Positions 40,801-50,164 of a stretch of DNA of 64,000 bases are shown here, in pieces. This DNA comes from Helicoverpa zea (lineage: Eukaryota; Arthropoda; Insecta; Lepidoptera; Noctuidae), in NCBI RefSeq assembly GCF_022581195.2, contig NC_061465.1, forward strand, positions 11,968,501-12,032,500. The letters are read 5' to 3'. The notes beneath the pieces are model-generated. The model searched no databases. It saw nothing but the letters and a program-made list of their open reading frames with translations, and had not been told where the DNA came from. Every line of letters begins with the position of its first letter. Position 1 is the first letter of the stretch. Made by a program: the position numbers and the translations under genes.

Positions 40801-43626
40801 TCACAGTTGAATAGTGCTTTTAGGCGTACACCTGAGTGTCAAGTTTTTACCCTATGTATGCCTACAACTTTCGAAGGTTGCCCTCGATTTCTCAGGGTTT
40901 CCATCATCAGATCCTGACCTGATGACTATGGGACCACCTCGGGAGTATATCCTATCAAACAAAAAAAGAATCATCAAAATCGATTAATAACTGGCGGAGT
41001 AATCGCGTAACAAACATACAAAAAAAAAAAAAAAAAAAAAAAAATACGGTCGAATTGAGAACCTCCTTTTTTGAAGTCGGTTAAAAATACAAATTACTTT
41101 TTGGGTATCCTCTTTTTTATTGCTTTACAATTGTTTATAATTATAGCCTGTACTTGTTTAATTAAATCAAATTGATACCATATTATGCCTGCCAACAAAC
41201 AGTTTCCTTCTTAGAATTATGATATGTAGGTAAATTAATATCCTAAGCAAAACCACAAAAAAATTTAATTATGGAAAAATTATGCATTTACCTATGCAAA
41301 AATCAGTCGGTCTGATGCCGGCTTAATATCTGATCTTTGTAACGTGCGTAATACCAACCAATCAAATTCTCACTGATGACAATACAATACCCCTACATAA
41401 GATTGGTTGTCAGACTTACTGGTTGTCCACCCTTAACGACTGTCAAAGATGTTCATATGACAGCGTCTAACACCACGTTCACAACGGATCATTTCTTCCA
41501 TAAGCTCGGCAGATAAATCCGCCTGAAACCGCTTGTTAAGTACAGTTTGAACTGGTTGATACTGGCTAATAATTCAGTCTAGATAAGTGACGACCTCTAT
41601 GGTCACCAAGCCGGACTGCCGAATCTGAGGTCCCGGGTTCGATTCCCGGTTCGGTTGACATTTGTGTGATGAGCATGCTTGTTGATCGTGGTCTGGATAT
41701 TACAATATGTATTTATAAATATGTGGCGGACTAAAACCTGTATAATGTAGCTATATGTAGTTTATCAGTTGTGTTAGCACCCATAACACAAGTTAATTAA
41801 TAACTTACCATGGGGCTAACCAACCGTGTGTGAAAAGGTGTCCCGACATTATAAGTGCAAGTAATCACCTGGCTAGACAGATGTAATCAGCATGTACTTT
41901 CGACAAAACTGTTACTCTAAACCTGTTTTATGTTACTCGTTGTGCGCAATTGTACATTGGTTATGTATTTTTTTTTTTTGAAATAAAATACTAGTTTCTG
42001 CCAGCAGTTCCATCGTCCCTATCATTATTCTATGGGCTTCATACAGATTTTTTTTTCAAATCGAAGGTATAGTTCCTGAGATAAGCGCATCCAAAAAAAA
42101 AACCTTTTAGCTCTATGACATAACTAGATTCAGCCATCGGTTTTATTTGGGTGCCATGGGAACTACTCACACTCAGGTAAAAAGTAGCCTATAAGTGTGG
42201 TACCTTTATAAACGGGTGATGTAGATCTGAAAGATTTTTTTATCGATCTAGTATTTCCAAATTAGTAGATATTAGTATAGATATTATGTATTACAGTATA
42301 TAAATATTTATTTGAATAAATAACGTGGGTGGAAGTAACGAGAGCATGTCTGTCAATTATTCTAAAACTAGCTGAAGCTTGATAGTGATTAATCGACTTA
42401 TTACTTTCTAATATCACCCATTCAATTTATTTTATTGAATTGTAAAGTAGGAAATTAGGATATTAAGATTAAATATTCAATTTACAATTTGTTTAATCAC
42501 AATTTATTGTTAAGAGATTTTTAATTAAGAGATTGAGACAAAATCATCTACTATGTATTTGCTTTATTTTGCTTTACATATTTGGAATGAAACCCAAAAA
42601 AAATAAAGTACTTAAAAAGTTACTACACTACACTAGTATTTATAAATAAAAATTAAAAAAGAAATTGAAGAAGATTATTGAGGAACTAGGGAACATCCTT
42701 GAGATACTACTAGGGTAACCATAAAATTTCAAAAAACCTAAAGACATTCTTCAACTGTTTACAAAATTTTAAACATCCGATATATTCTTAGCAACTAATT
42801 AACCTAGGTACGACGTTATGTTATTATTCAGACGTAGTACATATAGATAACAAATACCTTGTTTGTTTTTGATATCACGCAAAACAAATTCTAACTCCAT
42901 ATTACGTTTGAATTATATAAATAACTATTCCGATTTTTGTTTTGTCATGATAAAAGAAAATCTCATGTGTTACACATAGGTGTTAGAATAGAATAGAATA
43001 GAATAGAATAGATTTATTTATTTGCATAAAATGTAGGTAATTTTACAATTAGGTGTTACAATTTTATTTGACCCGTGTACATTCTGCCAGAATGGCATGC
43101 AAAAAATAGGACTTATACTATAAACATATAATCTAGGTATCACTTATAACTATATTAATTTAATCTAAGAACAATAATACTGTAAGCTAAATTGAGTTAT
43201 CATTAATGAAATCGGATACAGAGTAATAGCATTTTTTAATAAGTAAATTTTTGAGTGTGTTTTTGAATTTTCTTAATGGTAGCTCTTTTATCATTAAAAA
43301 TTAAATTAGTATGAGTCATTGTGTTTCTATGTTAATTTTATTACGAGTTTAAGACGCGAATTTGTTCGGGGGTAAAAATAAAGCATTATTTTTACAAAAT
43401 AATTACATTACTAATTTTGAGACCAGCTTTCATATAAAAAAAAAAAAAAAACTGCTACCAAATCGGTTCATTAGTTTAGAGCTACAGACAGAATGGAAAA
43501 ACAGTTAAACTTATATTATAAAATTCCTCTTTTTAAAAGTGACGTTATTAAACTATTTTTTAAACTCTAAATCACACCAGGTAGGTAATCGATTAAGGAA
43601 TCTGTACTAAAATTATAAGCTTGAAG

Positions 43627-43659
<33 letters not shown>

Positions 43660-46126
43660 AAAATTAAATTAGTATGAGTCATTGTGTTTCTATGTTAATT
43701 TTATTACGAGTTTAAGACGCGAATTTGTTCGGGGGTAAAAATAAAGCATTATTTTTACAAAATAATTACATTACTAATTTTGAGACCAGCTTTCATATAA
43801 AAAAAAAAAAAAAACTGCTACCAAATCGGTTCATTAGTTTAGAGCTACAGACAGAATGGAAAAACAGTTAAACTTATATTATAAAATTCCTCTTTTTAAA
43901 AGTGACGTTATTAAACTATTTTTTAAACTCTAAATCACACCAGGTAGGTAATCGATTAAGGAATCTGTACTAAAATTATAAGCTTGAAGAGTTAGTGGTA
44001 GTATGTTCACTGGAAAGGACTAATCTCAAGAACTACTGGACCGATTTGGATCTATCATGAATATTTCATCTATCATGAATATTTCAGGTTTAGACATCTC
44101 ATTTTTCGAGGAACGCTATGCGTTTGTAGGTATTTGGTGCGCTTAGATCCCATGGGACGGGGCCAAACCGCTGGCGGAAATTAGTTATTATTACCTTTAT
44201 TATATCATTGTTTTTACTTATTTCGGTAACATTTTGTTTCAAGATTGTTATCCGGTTCAGACATAAATTGCCCTTCAGGCAAAACCTTGTGATTTCCACA
44301 TAATACCTTAACTAATTACTGTGGTATTGTCACTATTGTTCTAAAGGCGTTTTTAACCGTTTTCTATATAATTGCATAATGGTGACATTAACTTGGAGTG
44401 TTAATCTTATTTACAACCTTCGTTCACTTTGGGAACCTTATGATTTCATGACCTTTGAATGTCAGTCAATCAGTTCCAAGAATCTGTGAGTTTTTTTTAA
44501 GTTATTTACTTTTTCCTTATACAACAAGTGTTAATAAAATTGTCTGTTTGTCCTGGTGTCAGTCCAGGAGCAATTTTCCCAGTATCTTATAGAAACCAAA
44601 CATATTACTATTCCTTCCTATCTCCATGCCAAACATCTCAATCAGTTCAGCTCTTTTACTGTTACAGCACAATAAACAAACACAGTTATAATTTTGATCG
44701 AGCACTTGATAAGCATGGAAATGGAAGTACGCACATAAAACGATCAGGTGTTTGACCGGTCAGACCGACTAAAAACTTTGATTGAATTCACCATTTTCGG
44801 CCTACTATTTACTCTGCAGTGTGCGGGTACTTACCTATTAATCTGATCTTTACATAACTAAGGTATATACCAGTTATGTTACTTATTAGATATAGCAGTA
44901 AGTAAGTATGCGGAAGATATAAGAAGTAGTGCAGTGGCGTAACATGTACTAGACGTGTGTCCACCTTGTCATTTTTTTATGATACTTCCTATGTATGTCA
45001 TAACTAGATACTTACATGTAATTTCGCCATAATTTTTTTTTAGGATACTTTAGAGAAATCTGGTATTTATAAAGCAAGAACTTACTTACTGTTTAGAATT
45101 CGAAATAATAATATCGTATTCAACTACGTATCCATTCTGTATACCTATGCTTTAACTTGTATGTCGCTTGTTATTAAACAATAGAAAATCAATTGTCTCT
45201 CGCGTATATTTGCGCATACAACTAACTTGTTTAAAGTCTTCAACAATGTTTGAGTTCTATTACCACTTAAAAAAAAATATGATTGCATTTATTCACCTTC
45301 AAATAAACTAATTGTAACGTTTTGTATCATTAAAACCTATATCCCTTAAGAACTATAAATTGTTTTAGCCTATAATAGGCATTTCCACTTGCGTGCAGAA
45401 AAAGAGAACCAATACATAAACAATGCAGTTAGATAATAACGACAAATCGTTCTCTGAAAATATTAGACGCATGCAATTTTTATTCAGCGTATTATATATT
45501 AGGTACGTTTCATTTAATTGTTTATTGTGGTTCAAGAATTTTGAAAATTATAAATACAACAAAAATCCCAATTAATTCAAACTTCAAAATAAGAGAAATA
45601 ATTGTTTTTCTTTTCAATTATTTGAATTGCCGTGACAAGAAGTGCATTTTTTATTACGAACTGAAATAAAATTACTTATTTATTGGATTATATAAGTTAA
45701 AGGTTAATCAAAAACAACGAGAAAAAATATAAAAAAATTACGCCATTTACCTAAGCAGTTCGGAAGTACTGAGATTAATTACGTCTAAAACACTTTCACT
45801 TTTAATAATAAAAATATACTGTCCACAGTTAACTTACATTCAATATTACCAAACGTAAAAACAATTAAACTTCTACCACTAACATAAAAACACATCTTTA
45901 AAAATAGGGATGCCATTTCCAAAGTATTTAAATCGATTAAAAATTAAAGTTTCAGCGATCTTTACCTGATACAAAAACAATAAACACACACCACTTATAA
46001 AAAAAAATCTCACACATTTTCAAAAGTAGTGATCATTCCCAAAATACATGAACCAATTTTCGAAAAAATGAAGATAAACTAACCTGAGCACTCTGCTCCA
46101 TTGACCTTAAACTTGATGCGGTCCAT
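28872..46126 (-). CDS. Aldehyde oxidase C, intact, 1259 aa, with 7.4-kb first intron
   Basis: Seventeen exons in transcript order: 46084-46126, 38494-38651, 38029-38189, 37570-37952, 37268-37488, 37058-37160, 36815-36942, 36364-36651, 32557-32715, 32264-32392, 31697-32181, 31057-31240, 30449-30644, 29588-30354, 29325-29514, 29022-29135, 28872-28942. The sum, 3780 nt, is one open frame with TAA. The first 43-nt exon (MDRIKFKVNGAECS) sits 7.4 kb from exon 2 but nearly matches exon 1 of gene B in sequence, length and phase, so the join is firm. Both [2Fe-2S] motifs are canonical (CLEGGCGAC, GSQCGYC, NVCRCTGYRP). The FAD domain, GGAYGMK (Tyr765-Lys768) and the catalytic GEP glutamate (Glu1202) are present. 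Ile769 replaces the Glu802 of xanthine dehydrogenase. Exons 13-14 resemble gene B much more than gene A, so B and C are the younger pair. Reaction as for gene B; substrate unknown. Confidence 0.93.
30725..30880 (+). repeat. Degenerate Helitron-like repeat in intron 12 of gene C
   Basis: The segments gaaactatccccgagtaaca, ttatccggatac and gtgacaccgcggg match the element at 46262-46456. Both ends are eroded. Confidence 0.45.
31522..31573. repeat. Hairpin, AGCAGCAATTAGCCT inverted repeat
   Basis: agcagcaattagcctaaca is followed 14 bases later by tgtcaggctaattgctgct, giving arms of about 18 bp with one bulge. It lies in intron 11 of gene C. Confidence 0.6.
33461..33525. repeat. (TGTTTGTC)n microsatellite
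   Basis: Five to six units of tgtctgtt with a ttatctg variant, in intron 8 of gene C. It is followed by cgggattcacg, a context typical of dispersed lepidopteran repeats. Confidence 0.75.
35270..35615. mobile_element. GC-rich palindromic MITE in intron 8 of gene C
   Basis: The left arm (35270-35370) begins CCACATTAGGCGTGCG and runs into GTGAGTAGCGCGGGCG and GTTTTGCTGCCCTGCGGC. The right arm (35526-35615) is its inverse, with few mismatches and a short indel. The interior of about 155 bp is also GC-rich. The GC content stands far above the surrounding introns. The 112-codon minus frame across it is a by-product of the composition. Transcribed as part of the gene C intron, it would fold into a long hairpin. 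Confidence 0.8.
35690..35935 (-). repeat. Degenerate SINE, same family as 59065-59445
   Basis: The order of segments is gatgatgatgactcat, ccccaactatgttggtgttggcttccag, gcgactacctatct, aagactgacagactttctggcttctga and acaaatgacagc. It follows the intact copy at 59065-59445 with many substitutions. The tRNA-like head is lost. Confidence 0.65.
36182..36242 (+). repeat. 3' end fragment of CTAG-ended Helitron-like element
   Basis: The text gacgaagttgcgggcaacagctag, followed by T, has the GC-rich hairpin and CTAG end of such elements. The 5' part was not found. Confidence 0.4.
38727..38935 (-). repeat. SINE (tRNA-derived), truncated, intron 1 of gene C
   Basis: This is the inverse of the elements at 41588-41852 and 52820-53080. 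It keeps the B-box part (gggaatcgaacccgggaca), the gtgtgatg stretch, tataagtag-like text and the gtgtggaggagtctcga tail. The A-box half of the head is missing. Confidence 0.7.
39362..39501 (-). mobile_element. Short Helitron-like element, intron 1 of gene C
   Basis: Read on the minus strand, the 140-bp unit starts TCTATATAAAAATGAATTG after A and ends GCGGGATCAGCTAG before T, obeying A|TC...CTAG|T. It contains ctcgagaacggcggggccgat but no coding frame. Confidence 0.6.
40294..40510. mobile_element. Near-perfect 94-bp inverted repeat (foldback), intron 1 of gene C
   Basis: The left arm 40294-40387 and right arm 40417-40510 are reverse complements with a single mismatch (T versus G in aaactatttttagg / cctaaaactagttt), around a 29-base loop. 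The arms contain accgacttcccaaaacacta and gcatcggcctagaagtcggtg. No coding frame. In the gene C pre-mRNA it would form a stem of more than 90 bp. Confidence 0.85.
40545..41090. repeat. Complex dispersed repeat with two 115-bp tandem units and poly-A
   Basis: The unit tacatattcagttgtcgagttccctcga...ggtctccatcatcaggtcagctccaaa occurs twice (about 40560-40680 and 40695-40805) and a weaker third time (40860-40925). It is followed by ggcggagtaatcgcgtaac, an A run of about 25 (41019-41044) and gaacctccttttttgaagtcggttaaaaa. The last piece recurs, decayed, near 2087 and 59750. Confidence 0.6.
41400..41520 (-). repeat. SINE fragment
   Basis: The segments gtcagacttactggttgtccacccttaacgactgtcaaagatgttcatatgacag match, with substitutions, the middle of the element at 59065-59445. 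Confidence 0.55.
41588..41852 (+). repeat. tRNA-derived SINE, near full length
   Basis: The head reads ctatggtcaccaagccggactg...cccgggttcgattcccggttcgg, with a clear B box. The body includes gtgtgatgagcatgcttgtt and tatgtagtttatcagttgtg, and the tail gtgtgaaaaggtgtcccgacatta. It is closely similar to the copy at 52820-53080. Not a functional tRNA gene, because the A-box side is degraded. Confidence 0.8.
42986..43060. repeat. (TAGAA)n microsatellite heading a dispersed repeat
   Basis: About five tagaa units run into tttatttatttgcataaaatgtagg, the same microsatellite-plus-body layout as at 25251 and 27160. Confidence 0.65.
43294..43998. repeat. 363-bp direct tandem duplication
   Basis: The block starting ttaaaaattaaattagtatg at 43294 repeats at 43657, and gcttgaagagttag recurs at the matching offset. 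Apart from the junction, which carries about seven ttag units, I see no difference between the copies by eye. The block contains an A run of about 15 and taaacttatattataaaattcctct, a repeat-family 3' end also hinted at near 54230. Confidence 0.85.
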
Positions 46127-46154
46127 GACTGTATCTTACGGCTACTTGCAACAA

Positions 46155-46200
46155 ACTAACTGACGGACCGTTATCTTTAAGCAGGAGAACTATAAAAAAT
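46155..46200 (-). promoter_or_regulatory. Core promoter of AOX gene C (TATA plus TCAGT initiator)
   Basis: On the minus strand ATTTTTTATAG (46190-46200) lies about 31 bases before GTCAGTTAGTTTGTTGC (TCAGT at 46159-46163). The ATG follows about 33 bases on. Most of the leader matches that of gene B. Confidence 0.6.
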
Positions 46201-46261
46201 GCGTAAACACAAGGCGTATAATTCTGCACGAGCACGTGTGTGTAGTGGTGAAAGAAAGTGA

Positions 46262-46456
46262 TCTATAGTAATATGACAGAGGAAATATTGTTTTGTTTGT
46301 TTGTAACTTAAAGGGACCAAAACTATTGAATGGATCCGAAAATTCATTCACTATTGATAAGCTACTAGAATATCCCCGAGTAACATAGGCTGTATTTTAT
46401 CTGGATACGGGTGGAGGGCTCACGGGACGCGGGTGATACCGCGGAGAAATTGCTAG
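46262..46456 (+). mobile_element. Helitron-like element immediately upstream of gene C promoter
   Basis: The 195-bp unit starts TCTATAGTAATATGACAGAGG after A and ends GCGGAGAAATTGCTAG before T. The interior carries ccccgagtaacataggctgt, ttatctggatacgggtgg and gtgataccgcgg, as in the copies at 51094-51293 and 59453-59625. It lies about 60 bases from the TATA box. Confidence 0.7.
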
Positions 46457-46958
46457 TCAAATATAAAATGGTTGAAATAGATAAAACGTTGTAATATTTG
46501 TATATGCCGTAATTTAAGTCAACAGATTTTTTTTTCGTTTTTTTTTTTGTTTACATTGAAGTTATAGTTAATCCTATAACAATATGTGGATGAAGGTTAT
46601 CAACAATGGTTGTCTATATTTTTATCTTCTAAGTCAATCAAGATAACTTTCACACGAGCAATAGGCATGATGACAGTAATCAAAAATCATTAAAATAATA
46701 TATTTATTAAATTAAACTTGAAGCTTGGAATATAAAACGCGCATTGTTTTCTTTATTAATAATGTGATTAATATGTATTTTTATAAAATAAAATTACGAA
46801 ATAAGGCAATCCGCCATGATATCTTGAACACCAATCAGAGCTCGTGACGTCATTTCTCAAAACAACTCGCGCGAAAGCGCGCGAACGTCACATTTCGTTA
46901 TTGTGAACTTCCACTGCGATCTTTGTTTTTAATTAATTAATTGTTTATAACACGAGTT

Positions 46959-47086
46959 ATGGAGCCCGGATTTATCAAGGCAAACAGCGCTAATTTGCCT
47001 AGAATTGATATCATAATGCTGGGAAAGTTTTTGGCATCAAATAAAGATTTTTGTTCAGCTGAATTTAGAAATGTTAAAACTTCCAT
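46959..47086 (+). CDS. First exon of transposon gene 1 (function uncertain)
   Basis: An ATG opens 42 codons (starting MEPGFIKANSANLPRIDI, including FCSAEFRNVKTSM) that run into a strong donor, AT|GTAAGT. If unspliced, TAA follows at once. From memory, the KANSANLPR...RNVKTSM text resembles the N terminus of a repeat-derived insect family with SWIM zinc finger and YqaJ-like nuclease domains. I could not verify this. The downstream exons are deleted. Confidence 0.5.
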
Positions 47087-47191
47087 GTAAGTATAATTAA
47101 TTAAAAAACAATGAGAGATGAAACCTAACCTCGAAATAGTTATTTACATTATAAACTATGCTAGAATCTAGAGAACTATGTAATAACTTAC

Positions 47192-47383
47192 ATCAAAGTG
47201 ATCTTCACAAAAATAAAGTTGTACCCTGGGTAATATTGCTTTTGAATCTCGCCTTGCAAGTTTAAGCCACTTGTTTCGTATTTTTTTATTGTGAGGAACG
47301 TACACAAATAACTCATCAGGAGTTGTTTTGGATGTGTTCTTACACTGGGGGACCCCACAACACCTATGCCCTTTCGAATTCAT
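47192..47383 (-). CDS. THAP-domain first exon of transposon gene 2
   Basis: The 64-codon exon from ATG at 47381-47383 to a GTAAGT donor encodes CCGVPQC, then a tryptophan in IRNKWLKLARR and FCEDHF near the end. That is the C-x(2-4)-C...W...C-x2-H layout of the THAP zinc-binding DNA-binding domain at the expected N-terminal place. The closing AVPTIF-type motif of the domain would lie in the next, deleted exon. In transposons such a domain binds the element's own ends. Within the autonomous parent this would be the transposase or an accessory protein. Confidence 0.75.
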
Positions 47384-47635
47384 ATTTAATAACACAAAAA
47401 ACTTAATTTTTGCACGAGCGTTGTTTACTTGCGTCTTGTAATTTCAGTCGTGACGTCACAAGTGACGACATGACACTGACAAGCGTTTTCGCGCCGGGTT
47501 CAAAGTGGACAGAGAAAAATGCAATTATTTGATAAAAAAACTTCGCATTTTCTTAAAATTAATAATTTTTCATATAAAATAGACGTATACCTACATCATA
47601 CAAAAGGAATTTAAAAATTTGTCATCATGCCTATT

Positions 47636-48100
47636 ATGTATTTTGACACTAATACGCTGAATGATAGAAACATTACTTTGAGGCATTAAGTATTCATAAA
47701 ATATAAAACGAAGAATTTGTTCAAATATACAATGTTTTAAAGCATTTTTTTCTCTACTTCTAACGGATTGACCATGTAAAATAAAACGAAACGCTCAAAG
47801 ATATCAGCCGTGTGTTTTTAAAATTAACTCACGAGATATTAAAATTATACGGCAATTATTTCGGCCAAATATTATTCATTAAATCATTTTCATCGCACTG
47901 AATAAAACAAATAAATGGTCACCAATTTTTTTTGTAAATTGAACCTTATTTTGACGTGTTGATGTCCTATAATGGCTCGTTAAGAGTGAAAGTAGTGAGT
48001 TGAAATCGGATAAGTTGGCAGTGCAGAGAAATAGTGCAGGTATTTTTGTTGTAATATGCAATGTATGTATGCAAATGTGGCATTGTGTTTAAAAAGGTAA
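47636..48100. other. AT-rich stretch without recognisable gene
   Basis: Only short frames without domains; nothing nameable. Confidence 0.4.
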
Positions 48101-48119
48101 TTGTGCAGTTTTAATTTCA

Positions 48120-48410
48120 GTTTCCTTTTCAGAATTTCGAATGTAAACAACCAGCCAGGTGCTAGGCGGAACAAAAGGTTCCGTGTGTTAATTTCGAAAG
48201 AAATGGAAAATGGCAGAAAATCGCTGTTGTATTCTATTTTTTTAAAGATTTTTGGTTTTATAGTGGTAAAAGATATAACTGTCAAACTTTTACGGTTCAT
48301 GAGATACAGCCTGGTGACAGAGTCGCCGACGACGGACGCGGCGACGGTCAGCGTATTCTTAAACTCAGGATCCCTTTTCACTTTAGCTAAGGAACCCTAA
48401 AAAAGATCTC
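48120..48410 (+). repeat. Dispersed repeat ending ggaaccctaaaaaa
   Basis: The segments acaaccagccaggtgctagg, ttacggttcatgagatacagcc, ggtgacagagtcgcc and the end taaggaaccctaaaaaag form a layout I associate with a very common lepidopteran repeat. The 99-codon frame running through it has no protein-like features. Confidence 0.55.
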
Positions 48411-48486
48411 ATTTAGAAAATCTAAGGTAATACATTTGTGAATCAGACATTTTTATTTGCATGCTGATATGCATCAATGATGCTGC

Positions 48487-48595
48487 TTAAAAAGTAATAA
48501 TTTAATTTAAAAAGTAATAATTTAATTTAAAAAGTAATAATTTAATTTAAAAATGTAATAATTTAATTTAAAAAGTAATAATTTAATTTAAAATA
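48487..48595. repeat. 20-bp minisatellite, five copies
   Basis: The unit aaaaagtaataatttaattt is repeated five times with one inserted t and near-identical copies. Confidence 0.9.
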
Positions 48596-49849
48596 TAATC
48601 AAAGTCTGAGTGCGTCAGATTTGCAAAGTTTAATGAAAGTATCATCTAGTAACATTATTAATTTACTTATGCTCTAAAAAAGGTGGTTATGAAAGGAAAA
48701 TTATCCTTCTTACTTTCATGTCTGAAACTAGATAATGAACCCTATAAAATAGGTACAAAGGAATATGCAATATTTTATTCAAATTGTTACACATAGGAAG
48801 TGATGAAGGGTGGCCATTTTGGGGACTACATTTCTAGTGCTGATTTAAACATGGTTTGAATAAAAGTTATTGCGTTTGAGTCTAAAATTCCATGACGCAT
48901 CATTTTTAGCATGCAACTGAAGACCAGAAGTAACTATACCTACCTTTGTAGTAAATAATAATAATATGCAGCACTATCACTACAATGTAAAGGATACAAT
49001 ACTATTATTAATAGAGAAATATCGTGATTTATATGACCTTATATTAAATAAGAGATTCATTCGCATATTATAACAATATAGGAAAAGTTTTGTTTACTTC
49101 AAACACGACGTATTTGTAAACAAACTACAGTTTCATACGATGTTTTGTTCATCTGTACTAAAACATTGTTTTATGAAACACATATTCGGTTTTGTTCCTA
49201 TATGTGCAAACACAGTAGTAAAAGGATTTAAATACAACAAGCACATGAGATGAATTTAAATTAGTTGTAAAAAATTTTTTCTTTTAAATTGGTACATGGT
49301 CAATATTCTTTGATTCTCATTTAAGACATCAATAAAGACGTCCAGATAAAAACATGAAAAAAATTTGAAAATCCTTGCTGAAATTCAAAAATAATGTTTT
49401 TTATATTTAATTATGACCGTTCTCTATTAATTTATTAATTACTCTTAATATAAATTAATATGAAATAATTAAGTATGTGGTTTCCAGTTTTTATGAAGTA
49501 GCTTTAGAATTAACGTCAATATACCGTTTTTGCATATTTGTACAAAAAAGCGTCTATAAATTGCATAGCAAGACCTCGTACGAGGTCTATGAACTCATCA
49601 GTCTATTTTGGGTGATTAAAATACTATGCATGAATTAATTAATCTAATAGTTAGTGGCAGTTCGGTTCCTTAATCTTGAAAAGGGGTAAATAACTATCAA
49701 TTCTTCATATAAAGCTAAGATTTGTCTGTTTTTTTATTATTATAAATATAAATATTATTAGGCACTCTCTAATACTCATTAAGACCGATTGGCAAAGATT
49801 AAAAAAGGTACATAAATAGTTACTTATAAGTTGCATAGTAATATGAACA

Positions 49850-50164
49850 ATCTTCTTCTTCCTCCTGCCCTGTTCCCAATTTTATTTGGGGTCGGCGCAA
49901 TATGTCATCCTCTTCCATTTTTCCTGTCATTCGTCATACTGACACTCACTCCCATTCCATCCTATTCATATCATCTTTCAGACAATCCATCCATCTTTTC
50001 TTAGGTCTTCCTCTTCTTCTCCATCCATCTACATTCATACTTGGCACACGCTTTGTTACATGTGTATCATCCCTCCTCATTACATGCCCATACCATGACA
50101 ATCTTCTAATTCTCATCATTTCTGTAACTACATAGTATGTAGCACTAAATAGTAGTATGAACAA
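49850..50164 (-). mobile_element. RTE-type non-LTR retrotransposon, C-terminal remnant
   Basis: The minus-strand frame (49946-50164) contains RRLSWYGHVMRRDD, then GWRRRGRPKKRWMDCLKDDM. This is the well-known end of RTE/Bov-B-like reverse transcriptases. The frame continues, with disruption, toward 49860 (tcggcgc / gaccccaaat). The rest of the element is missing. Confidence 0.8.

Larger units (their letters stand above)
46660..47635. mobile_element. Internally deleted two-gene DNA transposon, 976 bp
   Basis: Terminal inverted repeats AATAGGCATGATGACA (46660-46675) and TGTCATCATGCCTATT (47620-47635) match over 16 bp. Each end carries a short promoter-like zone with the palindrome TGACGTCA (46845-46852; 47451-47458), followed by the first exon of a gene pointing inward. 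The two exons end at good splice donors only about 105 bp apart. The rest of both genes is missing, so this looks like a deletion derivative of a larger autonomous element with two convergent genes. No target-site duplication is evident, and I leave the superfamily open; a THAP exon would fit Kolobok- or P-like elements. Confidence 0.7.

Noticed and set aside
41588..41660. Possible tRNA gene
   Set aside because: The B box is good, but the same head is followed by a shared SINE body in three copies, and the cloverleaf is not complete.
4342..46126. Xanthine dehydrogenase as the identity of the three genes
   Set aside because: The Glu802-equivalent is I or V, and the NAD-site FFTGYR text is replaced by an MPRxQ region typical of aldehyde oxidases.
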